Origin: Prosthecobacter fusiformis
GTDB lineage: Bacteria; Verrucomicrobiota; Verrucomicrobiia; Verrucomicrobiales; Verrucomicrobiaceae
Reading direction: 5' to 3'
NCBI RefSeq assembly: GCF_004364345.1
Contig: NZ_SOCA01000001.1
Coordinates: 1,054,001 to 1,118,000 of the forward strand
Length of the DNA: 64,000 bases
The translations under genes were made by a program, and so were the position numbers. This document shows, in pieces, positions 9,668 to 18,108 of this stretch (position 1 is the first letter of the stretch; every line of letters begins with the position of its first letter). The notes below the pieces were generated by a model. That model was not told where the DNA came from. It worked only from the letters and a program-made list of their open reading frames with translations, and did no database searches.

Positions 9668-10396
9668 TTGCTTGAGACCTTTTGCGACAGATTACGCCAC
9701 CTTTGTCCTGAGAACTTCACAAGTTCTGGGCGACAATGGTCCAGCCTCGCGCAAATCCAAGCCCAACAGGCGCTTGTTACAGCTAGCGAACTTGGACTTT
9801 TAATTAAAGCCGACGTTACCTGGGACCGCTTTAAGCACGACAATTCAGATCTCCATTACGGGACAGAGCATGTCGTTGAATCGACTGAATCCGGTGACTG
9901 GGTGGCAAAGATCACCATACTTCCTGCCTTTGGTCTTGCTCCCCGACTGATCGCGCACCCCAACGTCAATCTCCGAGACGACCCAACAGTGCCGTCTTAT
10001 CGTCAGGCCATTGAATTCCTTCCGGCCACTCCAATTGAATACTTACAGCGTTGGATTGCAGCCAAGGAGGTTTTCGAAGATGCAGTGCGGCTAACTTCGG
10101 TCGTTCAATGGGCCGATGGACTGGTTTCTTTCGGAATCAGTCAGCCACAATATCACGGCGAAGCTGCGTCTCCCCGCGACATTGATCGTTACTTCGAAGC
10201 ATCAGGCTGGACTCGTGTACGAGACCCGGGCGAATCTGGCCATGTCCTGTATTTCAATTATGCTTTTCAGGTCTTGGCGATTGATGCCTTGCCGAGAAAT
10301 TGCTATCTTCATGATGATGAATTGCTGCCTTTCGATGTCATTTTGAGCCGACCGGATGAGAGCCTTGAAAAGTTTCTTCAATTATATCCCGACTGA
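9668..10396 (+). CDS. Hypothetical protein (about 242 aa; start uncertain, possible frameshift)
   Basis: A soluble protein of unknown family, with many aromatic and acidic residues and no signal peptide. The TTG at 9668 is preceded by AAGGAAG about 14 bases upstream. An alternative is that translation starts at GTG 9609 in another frame, giving a Lys-rich N-terminus (MNSKKKAPKQTLSKEVTK); that frame would join this one if a single A were added in the AAAA run at about 9660-9663. The gene could thus be slightly damaged, contain a sequencing error, or simply start at TTG. It is followed by an inverted repeat and then by scpB. Confidence 0.6.
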   Translation: MLETFCDRLRHLCPENFTSSGRQWSSLAQIQAQQALVTASELGLLIKADVTWDRFKHDNSDLHYGTEHVVESTESGDWVAKITILPAFGLAPRLIAHPNVNLRDDPTVPSYRQAIEFLPATPIEYLQRWIAAKEVFEDAVRLTSVVQWADGLVSFGISQPQYHGEAASPRDIDRYFEASGWTRVRDPGESGHVLYFNYAFQVLAIDALPRNCYLHDDELLPFDVILSRPDESLEKFLQLYPD

Positions 10397-10397
10397 C

Positions 10398-10450
10398 GTC
10401 GGCTAAGAGGACAGGAATTAGACACAGGGACAAAGTGTTGCTTAGCCGAC
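10398..10450. repeat. Inverted repeat downstream of the orphan gene
   Basis: GTCGGCTAAG (10398-10407) is perfectly complementary to CTTAGCCGAC (10441-10450), with a 33-base loop. It begins immediately after the stop codon at 10396. There is no T-tract, so it is not a classical terminator; it could be an RNA-stabilising hairpin or a remnant of a mobile repeat. Confidence 0.55.
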
Positions 10451-10523
10451 CCTGGATGCCTCGGCAGGCTCCTGAAGCCCGGCTTGACTCCCCCCTCTGC
10501 CTCGCTTGGATACATAGCCCGTC

Positions 10524-11213
10524 ATGGAACTGTCCGCCATTGTTGAATCCCTGCTTTTTGCGACCCAGGAGCCCCTGCCCCTGACGCAGATGGTCACGGC
10601 GATCAAGGATACGGCAAAGGACATCCGGGAAGCCACACCTGAGGGAGAAACGGCACCCGAATGGGTGGAGCCCCTCCTGACGATTGACGAACTAAATGTG
10701 CGCGAGGCGATTGATGAACTGGTGGCCCATTACGAAAAAGATGGCCGCGCCTTCACCATCGTGGAGCGCACCCATGGCTGGCGGCTCTGCGCCAAGGCCG
10801 ATTACGTAGAATGGTGCCGTGCCCTGTATCCGGGGAAAAAGGTGCAGCGCCTCAGCCAGCCTGCGCTGGAGACGCTGGCTATCATCGCCTATCGCCAGCC
10901 CATCACCAAAGCCGGGGTGGAGGCGGTGCGAGGAGTGAGTGTGGATGCCATGGTGCAACAACTTGTGGACCGGGGGCTGGTGAAGATTGAAGGCCGTGCT
11001 GACCTGCCCGGGCGGCCGCTCCTCTACGGCACAACGGATGCTTTCCTGGACCACTTCAGCGTGCGCACGCTGGATGAACTGCCCAATGCCGCCGAACTGC
11101 GCCGAGTAAAACTGCCGACGCCAGATTCTGAACAACCGGGGGCCGCGCAACCTGAGGAAACTCAGCTTTCCCTGGCCCCGGCCGAACCCGCCGCCCCGGC
11201 AGCCTCCGAGTAA
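10524..11213 (+). CDS. scpB: Segregation and condensation protein B (ScpB)
   Basis: A 229-residue ScpB, the winged-helix subunit that joins ScpA and SMC in the chromosome-condensing complex. The recognisable core is the ALETLAIIAYRQPITKAGVEAVRG segment (shown here in parts: LETLAIIAYRQPI, then VEAVRGV) and the GRPLLYGTTDAFLDHFS-type block (GRPLLYGTT). The family is normally about 180-230 residues, so it is complete, with an extra Pro/Ala-rich acidic C-terminal tail. pheA follows 7 bases after the stop, suggesting one transcript. ScpA is not in the window. Confidence 0.93.
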   Translation: MELSAIVESLLFATQEPLPLTQMVTAIKDTAKDIREATPEGETAPEWVEPLLTIDELNVREAIDELVAHYEKDGRAFTIVERTHGWRLCAKADYVEWCRALYPGKKVQRLSQPALETLAIIAYRQPITKAGVEAVRGVSVDAMVQQLVDRGLVKIEGRADLPGRPLLYGTTDAFLDHFSVRTLDELPNAAELRRVKLPTPDSEQPGAAQPEETQLSLAPAEPAAPAASE

Positions 11214-11220
11214 AATTTCC

Positions 11221-12309
11221 ATGTCGCTCGACGAAACACGCATCAAGATTGACGCCATCGATCAACAACTGATCCGGTTGCTGAATGAACGCGCCGAGAT
11301 GGTGCATGTGATCGGCGAGATCAAGAAGAAGGATGGCCTGGACATTTATGTGCCGGGCCGTGAAGAAAAGCTCCTGCGCAAGCTGTGCGAACTGAATGCC
11401 GCCCAACAGGGTTTGCTCACAGAAAAGGCGATTCGGGCCATTTTCCGTGAGATCATGAGTGCGGCGCTGGCACTGGAAAACAGTCTGAGCATTGCCTACC
11501 TGGGCCCGGCAGGATCCTGGACACATCAGGTGGCGATCAATAAATTCGGCAACAGCGTCTCCTATGCCGCGGAGGCCAGCACGGAGGGCGTCTTTGCCCG
11601 GGTGGCCAGCCAGGGTGTGGACTATGGGGTGCTGCCCATTGAGCATTCCACCGAAGGCGCCGTCCACCATACGCTGGATCATCTGGTGGACTCGGATCTG
11701 CAAATCTATGCAGAGATCCTTTGGAAAGTGGAAACGGTGGTGATGGCCAAAGGAGATGCGGATTCCATCCACGTCATCTACGGCCTGCCGCAGATGCTGG
11801 CGCAGTGCCGCCCGTGGCTGACGCAGTGTTTTCCCAAAGCCTCCCTGGCTGCGAGCGCCTCCTCCAGCCTGGCAGCTACCCATGCAGAAAATGAGCCGGG
11901 GGCGGCCGCCATCGGCACTCCCCTGGGGGCGGAGTTGCATGGACTCCGAGTCCTCTCCACGTCTCCCCCAGAGCATGCCTCCCGTGCCCGTTTCATCATC
12001 CTGGGCAGACGCAGTGGTGCCCCGACCGGGCATGACAATACCATGCTCATGGTCCATGCGCGCGACCGTGTGGGTGCGCTGCTAGAGGTACTGCAGGTTT
12101 TTGCGAGCCGGAATGTCAATGTACGCCAGATTGAAAATCGCCCCGTACCAGGCGACCTAACGGGTGAGCAGGCGCGGTTTTTCCTGGAGATCAGCGGCCA
12201 TCATGAGGAGCCAGCTTTACAGGAGGCCATTCGTGATCTCACCGGCCAAGGTGCCAAGGTCAAAGTGCTGGGCAGCTACCCGGCTCCTGGCTGGGTGGAA
12301 GAAAGATAA
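11221..12309 (+). CDS. pheA: Bifunctional chorismate mutase / prephenate dehydratase (P-protein) with altered active-site motifs
   Basis: The first two committed steps of phenylalanine synthesis in one 362-residue protein: AroQ-type chorismate mutase (about 1-88, with Arg7, Arg24, the KKKDG stretch and Glu48/49), prephenate dehydratase (about 90-262, YLGPAGSWTHQ) and a C-terminal ACT regulatory domain (about 273-360, with GALLEVL and IENRPV). Two usually invariant dehydratase motifs differ: the family's PIENS reads PIEHS at 139-143, and the TRF motif reads ARF at 256-258, losing the Thr known to be important in the E. coli enzyme. The overall fold and neighbourhood still argue for a P-protein. 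Dehydratase activity is therefore probable but not certain. Confidence 0.9.
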   Translation: MSLDETRIKIDAIDQQLIRLLNERAEMVHVIGEIKKKDGLDIYVPGREEKLLRKLCELNAAQQGLLTEKAIRAIFREIMSAALALENSLSIAYLGPAGSWTHQVAINKFGNSVSYAAEASTEGVFARVASQGVDYGVLPIEHSTEGAVHHTLDHLVDSDLQIYAEILWKVETVVMAKGDADSIHVIYGLPQMLAQCRPWLTQCFPKASLAASASSSLAATHAENEPGAAAIGTPLGAELHGLRVLSTSPPEHASRARFIILGRRSGAPTGHDNTMLMVHARDRVGALLEVLQVFASRNVNVRQIENRPVPGDLTGEQARFFLEISGHHEEPALQEAIRDLTGQGAKVKVLGSYPAPGWVEER

Positions 12310-12317
12310 ACAGCGAA

Positions 12318-13028
12318 TCAAGCGGCATTGTCCGTGCGCAGTTTCTTCGCCATCTCCTGTTCCTCACTGGAAACGATGCTGCGTGACCATAACGAATCCT
12401 TCCAGCTTGCGGAAAGCAAGGGACAGTCGGCCAGTTCACGGGCCGCAGCTTTATCGGCACGCCGATGATGCATGATTTCATTCGCCAGGGCGATGGTCCA
12501 CTGTGGGAACGAGCGCTCCATCAAGGTGAATTCACTCCCCACATGCACTGTTCCGTGCCGTAGCACACGAAAGTAAAAACCTGTGTAGCCCGTGCGCTCT
12601 ACCTGAGCCGTCAGATCCTTGATCTGCCAGCGGCGGGCCAGCTTCCAGCAAGGCTGGCGCGGCTGCGAGACCTGCAGCAACGCACCTCCCAACGAATAGA
12701 CATCGCCGATGCAGACGCCCTTTTCCAAAAGCCCCTCGGTGGTGAAATTTTCCCCAAAAGCCCCGTGAGGCATCTCTGCCAGACCCAGCTTTTCCTGCCA
12801 GTAAGGGTAGTGCTCGACCCCATAGACACAGACAGCTTTTTCAGAACCGCCATGATAGCGGCGATCCGCCTGCTGATCCCCTTTCAGCCCCTCATAGCCT
12901 AACCAAAGGGGCTGCAAAACAGACTGCTTATAAAAGCCAGTGCTCCAGGGTTTGTCCCACCAGGAACCGGTTTCGCTAGAGGGGATGTCCTGAATCGCCG
13001 AAATCTGGATGGAAAGCAGTTTCATCAT
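12318..13028 (-). CDS. MOSC-domain protein, YiiM-like
   Basis: A 236-residue MOSC-domain protein resembling E. coli YiiM, which uses molybdenum cofactor to reduce N-hydroxylated compounds. Visible landmarks are GDQQADRRYHGGSEKAV near residue 50-66, FGENFTTEGL, and the conserved cysteine in QPRQPCWKLARR that would ligate molybdenum. It overlaps the upstream hypothetical gene by 4 bp (ATGA), so the two are cotranscribed. It converges with pheA with 8 bp between stops. Substrate is unknown. Confidence 0.85.
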   Translation of the reverse strand: MMKLLSIQISAIQDIPSSETGSWWDKPWSTGFYKQSVLQPLWLGYEGLKGDQQADRRYHGGSEKAVCVYGVEHYPYWQEKLGLAEMPHGAFGENFTTEGLLEKGVCIGDVYSLGGALLQVSQPRQPCWKLARRWQIKDLTAQVERTGYTGFYFRVLRHGTVHVGSEFTLMERSFPQWTIALANEIMHHRRADKAAARELADCPLLSASWKDSLWSRSIVSSEEQEMAKKLRTDNAA

Positions 13029-13405
13029 GAAATTATGCCGACTTGCTCAGCCTCATTCATCCGCTCATGTTCTAGCTGTAGACGTGATGTGAACCAATCG
13101 GGAATTTCCGGTTCGTCAAGCCTCGACAGCACCCATTGATGACGCTTGGCGTCACGGATCACGAGCTTTCCATCACAGAAATGGTACACATACGACTGCG
13201 GTTGATCTTGAAACCTTAGCCTCAATTGAAAGGTCTCGCCAGTATCCTCTTGAAGCCAATAACGAATGGCCATGCGCTGTCCCACCACCAATCCATGAGG
13301 GGTAAAGGTGACCACCCTTCCCCTGTCATGAAAATGATAATAATCCAAGGTATCCGGCATCCAGGGAGAAGGACACGCCCAGAGACCTTGGAGTTCCAGA
13401 TTCAT
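13025..13405 (-). CDS. Hypothetical protein (126 aa)
   Basis: A small soluble protein of unknown family with many aromatic residues (e.g. DYYHFHDRGRVVTFTPHG) and a strand-rich pattern that could form a lipocalin-like or beta-sandwich fold; this fold guess is inference only. It starts 12 bases after serS stops and overlaps the MOSC gene by 4 bp, so serS, this gene and the MOSC gene probably share a transcript. No signal peptide or membrane segment is seen. Confidence 0.7.
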   Translation of the reverse strand: MNLELQGLWACPSPWMPDTLDYYHFHDRGRVVTFTPHGLVVGQRMAIRYWLQEDTGETFQLRLRFQDQPQSYVYHFCDGKLVIRDAKRHQWVLSRLDEPEIPDWFTSRLQLEHERMNEAEQVGIIS

Positions 13406-13417
13406 GACATGCGAGAC

Positions 13418-14689
13418 TTATCCGATTTTATCGGCACCAAAATGACCGCGCAGCGCTGTAGGAATGAGGATGCTGCCATCCGCCTGCTGATACGTCTCCA
13501 CCAGGGCGACGAAGAGGCGGGCGAGGGCGGTGCCCGAACCATTTAAGGTATGAGGAACTCGGTTTTTACCGTTCTCGTCCTTATAGCGCAAGTTCATGCG
13601 GCGGGCCTGATAATCGCCAAAGTTCGAGCAGCTCGAAACTTCCAGATAGGTGCCCTGACCCGGTGCCCAGACCTCAATGTCATAGGTCTTGGCCGAGCCA
13701 AAACCGATGTCGCCAGTGCAGAGCTCGATGACGCGATAATGCAGGCCTAACAACTGAAGTACTTTTTCCGCATTGGCGGTCAGGCTTTCCAGTTCGGTCA
13801 TGCTGGTCTCCGGCGTGGTGATTTTCACCAGTTCCACTTTATCAAACTGATGCATGCGGATCAACCCGCGGGTGCCAAGACCGGCGCTGCCAGCCTCACG
13901 GCGGAAACAGGGAGTGTAGGCGGCATAATTCACGGGTAACTGCTCCATCTTCAAAATCTCATCGCGATGCAGGTTTGTGACCGGCACTTCAGCGGTGGGA
14001 ATGAGGTAAAGATTGTCTTCTGGGCTGTGGTAAACCTGATCCCCAAATTTCGGGAGCTGGCCTGTGCCAACTAAGCACTCGGGCTTCACCAGCAAAGGCG
14101 GGCTGATCTCTTCATAACCGTGCAAGGTGGTGTGAAGATCCAGCAAAAAGCTGATGAGACAACGCTCCAGACGGGCACCCTGACCGCGATAGACCACAAA
14201 GGCACTGCCTGTGATCTTGGCCCCGGCTTCAAAATCCAGCATGCCAAGCTGCTGTCCGAGGATGGTGTGGTCCTTGGGTTCAAATTCAAATTTAGGCTTG
14301 GCACCCCAAACACGGACCTCAGGATTCTCCTCGGCACTGTGCCCGACGGGGCAGGCATCATGGGGCAGGTTAGGCAGGCCGAGCAGAAGCTCGCGCTGAC
14401 GGATGTCCGCAGCATCGGCATCCTGGCCAATTTGCTCGATGCGCTCATTGATGCCGCGTACTTCGGCCTCAATAGCACCCGTGTCCTGGCCATTCTTTTT
14501 GGCGATGCCGATCTCCTTACTGATGCGGTTGCGGTCCCCCTGGAGCTTTTGCCGTTCAGTCTCAGCCGTGCGGCGGGCAGTATCAATGGACAGGACTTCA
14601 TCCACCACGGACGCATAGTCACCACTGCGAGTGGCGAGGCGTTCTTTGACCAGATCAGGGTTGTCGCGGATGAGGCGGATATCGAGCAT
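13418..14689 (-). CDS. serS: Seryl-tRNA synthetase
   Basis: Cytoplasmic class II aminoacyl-tRNA synthetase of 423 residues, the usual length. It begins MLDIRLIRDNPDLV, the standard SerRS N-terminus, followed by the long two-stranded coiled-coil arm (about residues 25-105). The catalytic core shows TAEVPVTNLHRDE, class II motif 2 (CFRREAGSAGLGTRG) and motif 3 (LNGSGTALARLFVALVE). It is the first gene of a minus-strand run with the hypothetical and MOSC genes, and is divergent from the exported-protein cluster starting at 14866. Confidence 0.97.
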   Translation of the reverse strand: MLDIRLIRDNPDLVKERLATRSGDYASVVDEVLSIDTARRTAETERQKLQGDRNRISKEIGIAKKNGQDTGAIEAEVRGINERIEQIGQDADAADIRQRELLLGLPNLPHDACPVGHSAEENPEVRVWGAKPKFEFEPKDHTILGQQLGMLDFEAGAKITGSAFVVYRGQGARLERCLISFLLDLHTTLHGYEEISPPLLVKPECLVGTGQLPKFGDQVYHSPEDNLYLIPTAEVPVTNLHRDEILKMEQLPVNYAAYTPCFRREAGSAGLGTRGLIRMHQFDKVELVKITTPETSMTELESLTANAEKVLQLLGLHYRVIELCTGDIGFGSAKTYDIEVWAPGQGTYLEVSSCSNFGDYQARRMNLRYKDENGKNRVPHTLNGSGTALARLFVALVETYQQADGSILIPTALRGHFGADKIG

Positions 14690-14865
14690 AGGGCGCGGAG
14701 ATTAGCGGGAGAATGCCCGTTGTCGAGTCCGTGGGCGACTTTGTCAGTGCTGCTGGACTCTCAATTCAAATGTCATCTTTAGCTTCAGCGTGCGTTAATC
14801 GTGCAAAAATCCTTATCTACTAATAAAGATTTACAAAACTACGGCTCTCTTTCATCTTTAGTGCC

Positions 14866-16386
14866 ATGAATGCTGAACCGATTTCATGCACAGCGGTAGT
14901 ATCAGCATGGCCTCAAGGCCGTCCTCTTAGTTTTTTCAAGCGTTTCCTGGCCACCCGATGGCTGGCAATCATCCTGTTGGGTGCCATTAACCCACTGTCC
15001 GCAGCACCCTCTGAGCGCGGAGATCAATTATTGATCACGCCAACGCCGCCGCCTCGTACGGTCACGCCCCCCAGGCCGGAGCCCAAACGCCCTTTCGAGG
15101 TCCGCCCTCCCGATATGCGGACGCCTGGTGCGCCGCTAAAACCTAATCAACCCAAGACCTTCGACAAAAACAAGGTCCGCTCTATTTTCGACAAAGCCAA
15201 AGATTCTCCAGAGCCGCCACCGAGGAAGAAAAAAGCCGCATCGTCTGTTGGCACCCAGACAGCCCAGGGAACCAGCAAGCCGCCTCAACAAAGGAACGAA
15301 ACGGTAACCGTCCCGCCAGCGGATGAGGAAGCCAAAGGTAAAACGGCGGAGATGGAAGTGATCAAAGAAGGTCTGCCTACCATCACCGCCGATGAAGCGA
15401 TCTTGGCTCCCCAGAGAGAATTCAGAACGTTAGACCCGAAAATTTACCAAGAACTGCCGGACCGGCCGGGCGTGGAACTGCCGAAGGGAGGTGCTCAATT
15501 ACCAGGCACGGGGCTCCCGGGAAAAGATGGCATTGGTGGTCTGAGAGGAGGGCTCCAAGGCGGATTGACCCGGCCAGAGATCGGCCATGATACCGGGGAA
15601 GAAGCCTATCAAGACGCTGCTCCTGGAGGTTACAATCCAGCCACGGATCCATCCGGGGCGATGGGAGAGGCAGGCGGCTGGCTGGGCACCGCAGGTCAGG
15701 CTTACGGAGGCAAGGGCGGCAAAACCATGGAACAAATTGGCGGCATCATGCAATCCGGCAGCGGAGGCGAGGCGGCTGGAAAAGGTGCGGATATTTTGCT
15801 GCCCGGCAGTGGTAAATTTGTCGAAGCGGCAGTGGGCGGTGACACGGCAGGAATGGTGAATGCGGGGGCTACTGCAGCAGGTCAGCTCGCTTCGGATCTT
15901 GTGATCGGACTGATCATTGGTTTTGCCGGTGGGGGGCTGATCGGCATGGCCGTGGGGTATGCATTGTCTGCCACAGGGGCAGGCAGGGCCATCGCAGACG
16001 GCGTCACGGCGGGCATCAAATGGATCGCGGAAAAAGTAGGCGTGGGTGGTAATCCCCCCCCGGAACCTCCGCCAGAGCCTGCTCCTTCACCCGACCCTGG
16101 CATGTATGACGAAAACCATTCGAAGAATAATGGTAAAAAAGGACCGTCCGTCATCAATGAAAACCAGATACGCCCGCTGCAGGATCAATTGAATGAAGAT
16201 CTGCTGGGTGAAAACCGCGATAAGGAACAATTCGTGGACACTTCAGACACCCCAGCACCACGAAAAGTCGCCTTTGCCCAAGGTTGTGATCCAGATGAAC
16301 TCGCTGGCAAAGGTGGTGGTTCCATCAATCTCAAAGACCCTTTCACCATCAAAGACATGGAGAAACCTGGCTACGACAAATATTGA
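14866..16386 (+). CDS. Exported Pro/Gly-rich protein with glycine-zipper hydrophobic segment
   Basis: A 506-residue protein of unknown family. It begins with a long N-terminal signal or anchor (basic FFKRFLATRW, then a hydrophobic stretch ending NPLSAA). Residues about 50-130 are Pro/Lys-rich (PTPPPRTVTPPRPEPKRP), the middle is Gly-rich (LPGTGLPGKDGIGG), and residues about 335-385 form a glycine-zipper-like hydrophobic segment (IIGFAGGGLIGMAVGYAL) that could insert into a membrane. The C-terminus is hydrophilic. It is first in a plus-strand series with a TPR/beta-barrel protein, a small exported protein and an NlpC/P60 lipoprotein. Low-complexity composition prevents a family call. Confidence 0.75.
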   Translation: MNAEPISCTAVVSAWPQGRPLSFFKRFLATRWLAIILLGAINPLSAAPSERGDQLLITPTPPPRTVTPPRPEPKRPFEVRPPDMRTPGAPLKPNQPKTFDKNKVRSIFDKAKDSPEPPPRKKKAASSVGTQTAQGTSKPPQQRNETVTVPPADEEAKGKTAEMEVIKEGLPTITADEAILAPQREFRTLDPKIYQELPDRPGVELPKGGAQLPGTGLPGKDGIGGLRGGLQGGLTRPEIGHDTGEEAYQDAAPGGYNPATDPSGAMGEAGGWLGTAGQAYGGKGGKTMEQIGGIMQSGSGGEAAGKGADILLPGSGKFVEAAVGGDTAGMVNAGATAAGQLASDLVIGLIIGFAGGGLIGMAVGYALSATGAGRAIADGVTAGIKWIAEKVGVGGNPPPEPPPEPAPSPDPGMYDENHSKNNGKKGPSVINENQIRPLQDQLNEDLLGENRDKEQFVDTSDTPAPRKVAFAQGCDPDELAGKGGGSINLKDPFTIKDMEKPGYDKY

Positions 16387-16423
16387 ATTCCCCATCCTTT
16401 TCCTGATTCCTCCTCCCATCTCT

Positions 16424-17800
16424 ATGCGTCTTCACACCCTCGTATCTCCAGGTCTATTCTTATTCACGCTGGCCTCTGTTTCACCCGCTTTGGCACAGCT
16501 CAGCCCCACTCATCAAAAGCTGGCCTATGTGGTGCGGGAAGGCGACCCCATCCGGACCATCGACGCGGCAGATTCAGTTTTAAAACAAACTCCGGAAGAC
16601 GTCACCGCTCTACGTGTAAAGGCCATTGCCCTGATGGACCAGGATCAATTGCCCGAAGCTATCTCCCTGCTGCGCCAAGCTGTGAAGATCGATCCTGAGA
16701 GCGTCGCTTGCCGCTACTACTTGGCGGAGGCATTGGCGACTAATGGCGAGCTCGCGGAGTCCCTGGTTTTGCTGGACCAGGTCAAGGTGCGCGCCCCTGA
16801 TTCCGAGTATGCACGAAGGGCCGACATTGTGCTGCCGGAGCTGCGTGAAATGGTCGTTCAGACTGGTGCGACCTATGATGAGACCATCGGCTCCGCCATG
16901 GTCCAGGTGACAACGGAGCCTCCAAAACGATTCAAGGCACAGATACGTGCGGCACTGGAATACGACGATAACGTCGCTGCCCGGTCCGATGATTCCTCGT
17001 TTTCAGGCCCGGAATCCTCCGGCCGCGGAGTGCTGGGTTGGGCGCTGGACTTCACCCCGCTGCAGCAGCAATTGGATGAATCGCCACTAACTCTCGGCCT
17101 AACTTACGATGGTTATCAGAGCTGGCATGAGCGCGGTCGCCTAACCGCTTTTGACGTGAATCAGAATATCCTGGGCGCTTACCTGGACCGCCAGGGGGAG
17201 CTGGCAGGCCTCCCCTACCGTGCGAGGCTGGGTGGAGCCTGGGAATACACTCAAGTTGGAGATGAATTCTTTAATTACGCACTGGGTTTACGTGCCCAAT
17301 TTGACCTGCAATGGAAGCCATGGACCCTGACATCTCTGCGCTATGATTATGATTACAAAAACTTCAGTGAGGATACGATCCTGCCTGCCACCTTTTCACG
17401 CGATGGATCTTATCACCATGCTGGAGTGGACCAGTATTTCTATCTTTGCCAAAACCGTCTGATCTTGGGCGTGGGGTATGCTTATCGCTGGGCCGATACA
17501 ACGGGAAAGCAATTTGAGACCAGTGCGCACACCGCCAACATTTCAATGCAGGTCGAACTGCCAGCGAAAATCACCTGGCGCGCGTCCGTCAACTACGCCA
17601 GCGAAGACTTCAACCAATACACTCCGGATCCCCAGCGTTTTGACAATGCCTGGATGTTTTCCACCTCGCTCTCCAGACCCATTTTCACCGATAACTTGAG
17701 CGTGGAACTCAGTTACAATTACACCATTGCCGACTCATCCGTCGCATTTGCCGAATACCAGCGGCAAGTCCTGGGTCTTGGTCTGCGCTACCGCTATTAA
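16424..17800 (+). CDS. Exported TPR protein with C-terminal outer-membrane beta-barrel
   Basis: A 458-residue protein. The ATG at 16424 gives a good signal peptide ending SPALAQ; the frame stays open further upstream inside the previous gene, but that part is not credible. Residues about 30-150 are TPR-like helices (ALRVKAIALMDQDQLPEAI, PESVACRYYLAEALATNGEL). From about 190 to the end, alternating aromatic strands (LTLGLTYDGYQSW, SLRYDYDYKNF, VELSYNYTIADSS) end in the terminal aromatic YRY, as in outer-membrane barrels. The layout resembles TPR-barrel surface-assembly proteins, but I do not identify a substrate. It lies 37 bp after the Gly-rich gene. Confidence 0.8.
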   Translation: MRLHTLVSPGLFLFTLASVSPALAQLSPTHQKLAYVVREGDPIRTIDAADSVLKQTPEDVTALRVKAIALMDQDQLPEAISLLRQAVKIDPESVACRYYLAEALATNGELAESLVLLDQVKVRAPDSEYARRADIVLPELREMVVQTGATYDETIGSAMVQVTTEPPKRFKAQIRAALEYDDNVAARSDDSSFSGPESSGRGVLGWALDFTPLQQQLDESPLTLGLTYDGYQSWHERGRLTAFDVNQNILGAYLDRQGELAGLPYRARLGGAWEYTQVGDEFFNYALGLRAQFDLQWKPWTLTSLRYDYDYKNFSEDTILPATFSRDGSYHHAGVDQYFYLCQNRLILGVGYAYRWADTTGKQFETSAHTANISMQVELPAKITWRASVNYASEDFNQYTPDPQRFDNAWMFSTSLSRPIFTDNLSVELSYNYTIADSSVAFAEYQRQVLGLGLRYRY

Positions 17801-17820
17801 TTCAATCACCGGATACCTTT

Positions 17821-18099
17821 ATGAAAATGACACTTTCTATCCTGGCCGTCGCGGCTGTGTTTCTCAGCACCATTCCGGCACAGGCTGGCACGGTGAAATC
17901 CGAGGAAGAATTCGACCGGGCTGCGGGCCTCTTCAAACGCACCTTGAAGCCAGCGGTCAAGCCTCCACAGATCCGCTTTTCCACACCTACTCCACCACAG
18001 GTCCGCCCGGTGCTGCCGCCTTGGTCACAGCAGCCGAAGGGCTCGCAGTTGGTGCCTGTCACAACAGGAATCTTCGACTACACTATTCCTGTTGTTTAA
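17821..18099 (+). CDS. Small exported Pro-rich protein (92 aa)
   Basis: A signal peptide (MKMTLSILAVAAVFLSTIPAQAG) precedes about 70 mature residues that are Pro-rich (KPAVKPPQIRFSTPTPPQ). There are no cysteines and no recognised family. It lies 20 bp after the TPR/barrel gene and 9 bp before the NlpC/P60 gene, so it belongs to the same unit. A periplasmic linker or accessory role is possible but unproven. Confidence 0.7.
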   Translation: MKMTLSILAVAAVFLSTIPAQAGTVKSEEEFDRAAGLFKRTLKPAVKPPQIRFSTPTPPQVRPVLPPWSQQPKGSQLVPVTTGIFDYTIPVV

Positions 18100-18108
18100 C
18101 CGCCTGTG

